DNA of 64,000 nucleotides, taken from positions 1 to 64,000 of the forward strand of contig JAEZIN010000012.1 of the NCBI GenBank assembly GCA_023436585.1, in the 5' to 3' direction. The notes below the pieces were generated by a model. That model did no database searches. It was not told the DNA's origin and saw only the letters and a list, made by a program, of their open reading frames with translations. The translations under genes and the position numbers were made by a program. Positions 58,539-64,000 of the stretch are shown in pieces; within the stretch, counting starts at the first letter, position 1; every line of letters begins with the position of its first letter. The DNA comes from Bacillota bacterium. GTDB taxonomy: Bacteria; Bacillota; Clostridia; Christensenellales; Aristaeellaceae.

Positions 58539-60419
58539 TCATATCTTGGCGTTCTTGATGTCAATCGATGAACCATTCCCCTGAGCTCTTTGGTAAACGA
58601 GCGAGTCAAGCAGGACCTGCGCACCAAAATCATCGATGGCATCCAGTTCCTTGATGGAGCGCAGCACGGTCTGCCCCGCCAGCTGCGGGAAGCCGCATTC
58701 CATATACAACTGCGCCAGTGAAATCAAAACATTCCTGCTATCCACGTAGTTGTACACGTAAAGTACTCTTTCGAATAGGTCAAAGGCACCGCATTCCAGT
58801 ATGATCCTCAAAAGCACGGAGAAGAAGACCATCAACCCTGCAGGCTCTTGCCCATGCAGCAAATCCTCCTGACCTGATGACAATACAATCAATACCTGCC
58901 CGCAAAGCAGCCTTCCCATTTCCCCAAATGCCCGGCCGATGGCGTCAACCGCCTCATCCATGACGTCTGTCCGACCGGGCTTATGCATCAGCAAAAGGGC
59001 AAATTGCATCATTGCACTCTCTTTGGCTGTCCTTGCAAGCACGCTGCCGGCCCCGGCACAGCTCACTGATTTACTCAGTGATTCCAGGGCCTTATCAAAA
59101 TCGCCGGCCAGGAGGTAGTATTTGCCCCAAAGCAAGGATACCTCTCCTAAAAAAGCTTCCCCAGCCTCATTTAGAAAGGATAACTGCGTAAGGCTCTGCT
59201 CCCAAAGCCCCTGGGACAAAAGAATATCCGCCGTCATGATCCTGTTGGGCAAATGCCCGGGCGTGGCGAAAAGGGATGTAATCCTTTTTTCGATATCCGC
59301 CGGCGCATACCCCATTTTTTTGTAAGCCTTGGCCATGCCGTACAGCGCGGCATGCAAATTGTTGTCGGCCTGGATGGCCTTGGTGTAATAGATTGCCGCT
59401 TTGTGGTACTCGTGCTGGCGCATATTCAGCTCCGCCAGGGACATGAGCGGCTTGGTAGTGGCGCAGTCGTCCGAGAACCGCAGCGTGGCATGGGGCTGCC
59501 CCATATCAATTGCTTTTTGAAAGCTCTCGGCGGCAGCAAAATCGCGGTGAAGGTCCATATACACCCTGCCGCGCAAATACTCCATATCCGTGCAGCCGGG
59601 GTAGATAAGCAGCCCCTCCGCCAGCGTTTCAACCGCTTTTAGTAGCCTTTGCGTATTGTAGTGACACAGCGCGGTTCGAAAAAAAAGATGGGGGCCGAAG
59701 GCCTCCTGCGCCTTATAGAACGTCTTTGACTTTTCATAGCACTCAAGCGCTTTGCCGTACTCCTTCTTTGCCATGTACTCGTTGCCCAGGTTGAAAAGCA
59801 TGAAGGCGTTGACCGGGTCCTTATCAAGCTCCGCCAGCAACAGGGGGATATTCCTCTCCCGCTTGTTTTTTTTGCTGACGACGCTCTCCAGATATCCAAG
59901 ATGGTGCAGGCGGATATCTGTTACGGCAAAGAGGCCGTCCATGGGCTCCTCATCGATTCGCATGATCTGCTCGTGAATGTCTCCCGCAAACCGGTACAGC
60001 CCGTTGTTTCTTACAAGCCGCAAGGCATTATGCAGCGTATACTGCCCTTCCCCGTATGAACCCACATAGTTGTATACTTTAAAGTGCGCGCCGTCAAAGC
60101 CGGACCCCTTCACAAACTCCAACAGCTTCTCACCATCCTGGGTAAAGAGCCGCTCGTCCGCGTCCAGCAGCAGGACCCACTCATAGGCGGCCTTCCCCAT
60201 GATAAAGTTCCGGGCATGGCTGAAACTGAAATTCCACGGATAGTCATATACCTGCGCGCCGCAGAGCCTGGCTATTTCCTTTGTGTCATCCACCGAACCC
60301 GTATCCGCTATCAATATCTCATCAGCAATACCCTTTACACTTAAAAGGCATTCTTCCATAAATTCCTGCTCATCCCTTACGATCATGCACAAGCTGATGC
60401 CCGGTTTCATCGTTTCCAT
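58539..60419 (-). CDS. Family 2 glycosyltransferase with TPR repeats
   Basis: 626 residues. The N-terminal 230 residues are a GT-A fold: ISLCMIVRDEQEFMEECL, IADTGSVDDTKEIA, and the DxD-like LLLDADERLF. The remainder is mostly TPR repeats (FNLGNEYMAKKEYGKALECYEKS is the first clear one). Such proteins glycosylate repetitive surface or spore proteins. ATG 60419 follows GGAG by eight bases. It lies directly downstream of two surface-type genes, the likely acceptors. Confidence 0.87.
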   Translation of the reverse strand: METMKPGISLCMIVRDEQEFMEECLLSVKGIADEILIADTGSVDDTKEIARLCGAQVYDYPWNFSFSHARNFIMGKAAYEWVLLLDADERLFTQDGEKLLEFVKGSGFDGAHFKVYNYVGSYGEGQYTLHNALRLVRNNGLYRFAGDIHEQIMRIDEEPMDGLFAVTDIRLHHLGYLESVVSKKNKRERNIPLLLAELDKDPVNAFMLFNLGNEYMAKKEYGKALECYEKSKTFYKAQEAFGPHLFFRTALCHYNTQRLLKAVETLAEGLLIYPGCTDMEYLRGRVYMDLHRDFAAAESFQKAIDMGQPHATLRFSDDCATTKPLMSLAELNMRQHEYHKAAIYYTKAIQADNNLHAALYGMAKAYKKMGYAPADIEKRITSLFATPGHLPNRIMTADILLSQGLWEQSLTQLSFLNEAGEAFLGEVSLLWGKYYLLAGDFDKALESLSKSVSCAGAGSVLARTAKESAMMQFALLLMHKPGRTDVMDEAVDAIGRAFGEMGRLLCGQVLIVLSSGQEDLLHGQEPAGLMVFFSVLLRIILECGAFDLFERVLYVYNYVDSRNVLISLAQLYMECGFPQLAGQTVLRSIKELDAIDDFGAQVLLDSLVYQRAQGNGSSIDIKNAKI

Positions 60420-60433
60420 CCAGTGATCTCCTT

Positions 60434-60465
60434 TCAAAAGGCAGGCAGCCGGCCGGCTGCCTGCC
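60434..60465 (-). terminator. Palindromic terminator/attenuator before the glycosyltransferase
   Basis: A 26-base perfect palindrome, halves GGCAGGCAGCCGG / CCGGCTGCCTGCC (60440-60465), followed on the minus strand by TTTTG. It separates the repeat protein from the glycosyltransferase gene, so transcript levels of the two are probably different. Confidence 0.75.
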
Positions 60466-60482
60466 TGATGGATAAACCATTG

Positions 60483-61202
60483 TTATGCCTGGGCGTTGAA
60501 ATAGGCGCTGAATGTGGCTGTGGAACCACCCAGGTTGTACTGCAGCCGGATATAATGCGCAAAGCTGGAAACAGCCATATACAGGCTGTCGTTGGCGGCG
60601 ATCACCTGATCCGTATAAGAGGGATCGTCCATATACAGTCCCGTGTCCGTGGTGGGGCTGATCTGAAGGGAAATGGTAATGGGTGTGGCATCCTCGTTAT
60701 AAATGAAAATGGAAGCCACTTTCAATGTGGAGATATCCTTGTCAGGGAAGATGATGCCGGTGCCTGTCACAGCCGTGCTTGTAACAGAATCCGAGGTGAA
60801 GGTGCTTGCGCCGATGGTCACCGTCCCTGCTACCGTCAGCGTTGCGTTGCCGATGGTCACAGGGTTGGTAATCTCGGAGACCGTTACCGTTCCAGCTACC
60901 GTCAGCGTTGCGTTGCCGATAGTCACAGGGTTGGTGATCTCGGAGACCGTTACCGTCCCCGCTACTGTCAATGACGCGTTGCCTATGGTCACGGGGCTTG
61001 TGATTTCCGATACCGTTACCGTGCCGGCCACGGTCAGTGTGGCGTTGGATATGGTGATGGAGTTTGCAACCGTAACAGTACCGCTCACCAGCAGATTATC
61101 CGAAGCATCAATTTGCAAAGGCCTGAAATCGTTCCCCGGTCCCTGCGCATAAATGGACGACTTTAACTCACTGGCAACAGTATTGAAAACAAGATTGTTC
61201 AT
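60483..61202 (-). CDS. Repeat-containing surface-type protein with DUF6385-like domain
   Basis: 239 residues. An N-terminal region of about 40 residues is followed by three full and one or two partial 22-residue repeats (TVAGTVTVSEITNPVTIGNA), likely a beta-solenoid rich in Thr/Ser, encoded by 66-bp tandem DNA repeats at 60815-61100. The C-terminal 85 residues (IFIYNEDATPITISLQISP) resemble the end of the neighbouring 325-residue protein. No signal peptide is seen, as for several spore-surface proteins. Thr/Ser repeats would suit O-glycosylation by the adjacent glycosyltransferase. Confidence 0.75.
   Translation of the reverse strand: MNNLVFNTVASELKSSIYAQGPGNDFRPLQIDASDNLLVSGTVTVANSITISNATLTVAGTVTVSEITSPVTIGNASLTVAGTVTVSEITNPVTIGNATLTVAGTVTVSEITNPVTIGNATLTVAGTVTIGASTFTSDSVTSTAVTGTGIIFPDKDISTLKVASIFIYNEDATPITISLQISPTTDTGLYMDDPSYTDQVIAANDSLYMAVSSFAHYIRLQYNLGGSTATFSAYFNAQA
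60815..61100 (-). repeat. 66-bp in-frame tandem repeats
   Basis: About four units of 66 bases within the repeat-protein gene. Neighbouring units are nearly identical in the middle and drift toward the 5' end of the gene, consistent with slippage or unequal crossover. Confidence 0.85.
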
Positions 61203-61231
61203 GGTTTTCTCCTTTCATCCCGGCGCCGGGG

Positions 61232-62209
61232 TTATTCTGTGCCGGGGATTGACATGGCAAAGGTATTTCCTCCCTGCGGGCTGGATGGTACCTGTCTGCA
61301 TCCCTTCACCATGTAATTGTTCGTTTGCGCCTGGCTCCAGACGCGGGCGGCAATCTCTTCGCCGCATTGCGTTGCGTTCAGGCAGGCACGCATGAATTTC
61401 CCGAACAGGTATGGCGCCGCCGCTTTCATTTCCCCCGGCAAAAGCCTGAATTCTTGCGGATCATCCAGGTAATCGCTTCCGTCCGGACTTATCTGTAAAC
61501 GAAAATCCAGCGGTTGCTCCCCCTCATTCCTTGCAAAAAAGGTAACGGTCCTGAAGCCCGCTGTGCACAAGGAAGGCGTGTATAAAGCGCTTTCCTTCCC
61601 TCGCAGCTCAAATACCCGCTCCCTGAACACGTTTTCCATCATACCGTCGCCGCCAAAGCATGGCGGCTCATTTTCCCGCTGGCTGGTGGTGATCTCCAGA
61701 AACGGGAGATAGGCTTCCATCTGGGCGTAAAACTCTACGGCTCCCAGATTTTTTCCAACAGGAATCAATGACAGCCCAAACCCCGGCAGATAGCTTGCCT
61801 GCCCCCTGAACAGCAGACTCAGATCGCATACCACATAGCTGGATTGGTTTTCCGGTGTCACCTGAAGCATGGCGGCGGGATACGGTGAAACCTCCGGCCT
61901 GGTACGGTAGGTCACCGACCTTGCTTCAAAGGGTGCAAGATTCCGGTACACCCCTATCCTTACAGCTTGGGGGCCGGCTGACAGAACCAAAAGGCACAAT
62001 CGAACGGAGGCGATCTTTTCCTGTTTGGGCAGCATCAGCGGCTGGAATTGAAGAAGCCCAATGCACGCGCCACGGAAGGCATGCTTCATGGCAGTGTCAT
62101 ATGGCCTGCCCAAATTGCCTACACATACAACAGGCAGCGAGGGATCGCTTTTGTCCGGATGATCCTGCAGTACATGAACAGCTTCCCAGACATAATGCAG
62201 AACAGACAT
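61232..62209 (-). CDS. DNRLRE-like / DUF6385-like surface protein
   Basis: 325 residues. The first part (about 25-180) is a beta-sandwich with IASVRLCLLVLSAGPQAVRIGVYRN and SSYVVCDLSLLFRGQ, like DNRLRE domains. The C-terminal part (VTFFARNEGEQPLDFRLQISP) matches the C-terminal domain of the neighbour at 60483. ATG 62209 has GGAGG nine bases upstream. No signal peptide is evident. It leads the three-gene set surface protein, repeat protein, glycosyltransferase. Confidence 0.7.
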   Translation of the reverse strand: MSVLHYVWEAVHVLQDHPDKSDPSLPVVCVGNLGRPYDTAMKHAFRGACIGLLQFQPLMLPKQEKIASVRLCLLVLSAGPQAVRIGVYRNLAPFEARSVTYRTRPEVSPYPAAMLQVTPENQSSYVVCDLSLLFRGQASYLPGFGLSLIPVGKNLGAVEFYAQMEAYLPFLEITTSQRENEPPCFGGDGMMENVFRERVFELRGKESALYTPSLCTAGFRTVTFFARNEGEQPLDFRLQISPDGSDYLDDPQEFRLLPGEMKAAAPYLFGKFMRACLNATQCGEEIAARVWSQAQTNNYMVKGCRQVPSSPQGGNTFAMSIPGTE

Positions 62210-62602
62210 TTGACGGCTCCTCCTTCCCCGCAGCCAGGCCGTTATGGCACCCGCAAATCCATGATTGGCGGATGTCTGCACAGCCGGCCTGGCGTAATTT
62301 ATCGGCCTTGTGACGGCCGCAACAGCAATCCCGTTTACGGCCATGGCCCGAGGTGCCCATAGCTGATATCATCATCGCTGCCTTCCGCAGCCGCGATTTG
62401 TACATGTGCCTGCATAAGGGATATAGGATAAAGCAGGTCAACGCTTTTGCCCTTCCCTGCATTTTATACGCATGCGCTATCCCGCACCGCGTGCAATACC
62501 ATTCTATTCCACACAAATTTCCAAGTGCTTTTCGCGGAACTGGCGGAAAGGCACAAAAAATGCCGGACAATCTTACTGTCCGGCATTTTCACAATTTGGC
62601 TA
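62210..62602. other. Intergenic region upstream of the surface-protein operon
   Basis: 393 bases. It contains the terminator at 62553-62592. TTGACC and TATAAA-like words occur on the minus strand but not at convincing spacing, so a sporulation-type promoter is possible yet unproven. No credible gene. Confidence 0.5.
62553..62592 (-). terminator. Terminator of the tocopherol-cyclase-like gene
   Basis: Perfect 10-bp stem ATGCCGGACA / TGTCCGGCAT with a 7-base loop, followed on the minus strand by TTTTTTG. Confidence 0.92.
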
Positions 62603-63457
62603 TCATTCATATTCGTATTCGAACCCGGCGTTATCCGCGATCCTGTCGAACAGGACTTCTCCGTCTTTTACAAAACGGTACTGAACCCTGCAGGACGGTG
62701 CTTCCCTGATCAGCCGCGTCATCCCGCCGAGTATGGGCGCCCGCAGCGGGACGTCGCTTCCTATCAGCTTCCTGGCCGTGAGTGTGTATCCCCCCTGCCT
62801 TATCTCCATCGCCCCATCCCCTGCAGGGTGTGCTTTTGCACCCAGGTATGTTGCCAGCCGGTATTCTCTTCCGTTGAATAATACGATACATATGACGCCG
62901 GTAAAGCACATCCCAAGATAAGGGATATCCGCAACAGAGAGCATCAGGGAACAAAGGGAGTCTTCCCTCCAAACACATTGCGTCCACATATAGCGTTTGG
63001 GGAAAGACCTGCCCCGGTCGCCTTCTATATACCCTAAATCATTCTCAAAAACAAACTCCCTGCCGCCTGCCGTGATGCGTCCGCTCACCGTATGCGCCAT
63101 ACTGAACACGCTGTGGCGGCACTCCAAAAACGGCAAATACTTAAAAGGACCCATGATATCGTAACGGAGCGGGGAAAGCGGCCCGAAGGACACGCTTCCC
63201 TGCGCTTCCACCTCCTTGGAATCAATCAAAAGGCGGATACCGTCCATACAAAAAAGGCTGTCTCCTGCCGTGATGCGTAACTCCCGAGAATCCACGCGGA
63301 AAAACTCCCATGGCATGTCCAGGCAATATGCCCTGTCCTCCATAACTATCTGAAGGGAGGCAGTCTTCTTGCCCGCGGCATCCGCATGCCATGCAGGGAT
63401 CAAAGCCAGCGTTCCTTGGGCAGACTGTAGTTTAAAATACCATCCTTCAAAATACAT
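62603..63457 (-). CDS. Tocopherol-cyclase-like protein
   Basis: 284 residues. The N-terminal YFEGWYFKLQ and the later IEGDRGRSFPKRYMWTQ are the hallmarks of the family named after plant tocopherol cyclase. In bacteria these are lipocalin-like proteins of unknown substrate. No signal peptide. Stand-alone gene with its own terminator. Confidence 0.88.
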   Translation of the reverse strand: MYFEGWYFKLQSAQGTLALIPAWHADAAGKKTASLQIVMEDRAYCLDMPWEFFRVDSRELRITAGDSLFCMDGIRLLIDSKEVEAQGSVSFGPLSPLRYDIMGPFKYLPFLECRHSVFSMAHTVSGRITAGGREFVFENDLGYIEGDRGRSFPKRYMWTQCVWREDSLCSLMLSVADIPYLGMCFTGVICIVLFNGREYRLATYLGAKAHPAGDGAMEIRQGGYTLTARKLIGSDVPLRAPILGGMTRLIREAPSCRVQYRFVKDGEVLFDRIADNAGFEYEYE

Positions 63458-63562
63458 GCGCTGTGAAGTTCCTCCTGCATACGTGCTTTAAATATCCGCC
63501 TTCTTACCATTCCCCCAGCGGTACGAACCATGCGCGATGACCGGCCTCATGGCTATTTGAAT

Positions 63563-63592
63563 GTATAAGAAAACCCGCCGGATGGCGGGCTT
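63563..63592 (-). terminator. Terminator of the superoxide dismutase gene
   Basis: Stem CCCGCC-ATCC-GGCGGG followed on the minus strand by TTTTCTTA, about 20 bases after the sod stop. Confidence 0.85.
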
Positions 63593-63609
63593 GAATAAAA
63601 CAAGTCTTC

Positions 63610-64000
63610 TTACTTTCCGTCACGGACATCCCTGTAACGCCTAGCCACTTCCTTCCAGTCCAGCACGTTCCAGAAAGCCTTCAAGTAATCAGCCCGGAGG
63701 TTCTTGTACTTGAGGTAATAGGCATGCTCCCATACGTCGATGCCCAGGATGGGCTTGAATCCCCCATCCTCCATCAGCGGATTATCCTGGTTGGGGCTGG
63801 AGGATACCTTCAAAGCCCCCGACTTGTCGGCCGACAGCCAGGCCCAGCCGGAGCCGAAGCGCCCCATACCCGCAGCGGTCAGCTTTTCCTTCAGCGCGTC
63901 AAGGCTGCCAAAGGCTTTGCTGATTGCATCCGCCAGATCACCCTCCGGCGCCAAGGCGGCATTGGGCGAAAGGATGTCAAAGTACAGGTTGTGGTTGTAA
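63610..64000 (-). CDS. sodA: Fe/Mn superoxide dismutase, C-terminal part
   Basis: The frame is open to the window edge, so the N-terminus is missing; 129 residues are visible, starting YNHNLYFDILSP. The metal ligands Asp and His are seen in ILGIDVWEHAYYL, and GRFGSGWAWL is the C-domain motif. Iron versus manganese use cannot be told. It dismutates superoxide and complements rubrerythrin in this anaerobe. Confidence 0.93.
   Translation of the reverse strand, partial: YNHNLYFDILSPNAALAPEGDLADAISKAFGSLDALKEKLTAAGMGRFGSGWAWLSADKSGALKVSSSPNQDNPLMEDGGFKPILGIDVWEHAYYLKYKNLRADYLKAFWNVLDWKEVARRYRDVRDGK

Noticed and set aside
60815..61100. CRISPR-like regular repeat
   Set aside because: The 66-bp units are contiguous with no unique spacers and keep an open reading frame.

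Overview
The window is a 64 kb stretch of a GC-rich low-redundancy chromosome that reads as an anaerobic Firmicute of class Clostridia. The evidence is an unfused short HisG paired with HisZ, a two-subunit iron-sulfur L-serine dehydratase, rubrerythrin beside a PerR-type Fur regulator, Gram-positive type LexA boxes, sigma-A promoters with strong AGGAGG ribosome sites, and many short convergent gene pairs separated by bidirectional terminators. The three transporter-binding proteins all carry ordinary signal peptides with no lipobox, which is unusual for a monoderm. Exact genus cannot be read from the sequence. No transposase, integrase, rRNA or CRISPR array was found.

Layout. 1-274: a tRNA operon (Val, Asp, Phe, minus strand) with its promoter. 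326-5536: histidine operon hisZ-G-D-B-A-IE, lacking hisC, hisH and hisF. 5559-12206: GH18 glycosidase, uridine kinase, a Thr-Pro-rich peptidoglycan-binding protein, a zinc-ribbon membrane protein with a condensation-type acyltransferase and a divergent esterase. 12204-13662: tcdA and an HD protein. 13796-19032: phoR-phoP-phoU-pstB-pstA-pstC; pstS sits apart at 22388-23266, separated by a large SH3-repeat protein and a small P-loop kinase. 23393-27078: HAD phosphatase, serine dehydratase, rubrerythrin and PerR. 27165-43793: amino-acid and peptide metabolism (P1 peptidase, C26 amidase, oppABCDF, metY, an operon of alanine racemase, M20 hydrolase, M55 D-aminopeptidase and an AAC(6')-like acetyltransferase, then an Rrf2 regulator with a degenerate MetNI-like transporter). 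44024-48862: complete livKHMGF importer.

48956-51918 is an AT-rich island carrying a zinc-ribbon protein and a tight three-gene operon: a GHKL-type ATPase, a STAS-like protein and a single-span membrane protein. It appears to have entered at the 3' end of a DUF362 iron-sulfur gene. The intact gene on the right now ends in AT-rich island-like codons, and a GC-rich displaced copy of its old 3' end (CxxCxxxCP pattern) lies on the far left of the island. This is the best candidate in the window for an undescribed system.

51871-64000: DUF362 ferredoxin, MATE exporter, ogt, an 83-residue SOS-controlled protein, a radical-SAM DNA-repair cassette also under a LexA box, a TetR regulator with a tiny membrane partner, a glycosyltransferase-TPR protein downstream of two surface-type proteins (one with 66-bp repeats), a tocopherol-cyclase-like protein and the C-terminal part of a superoxide dismutase.
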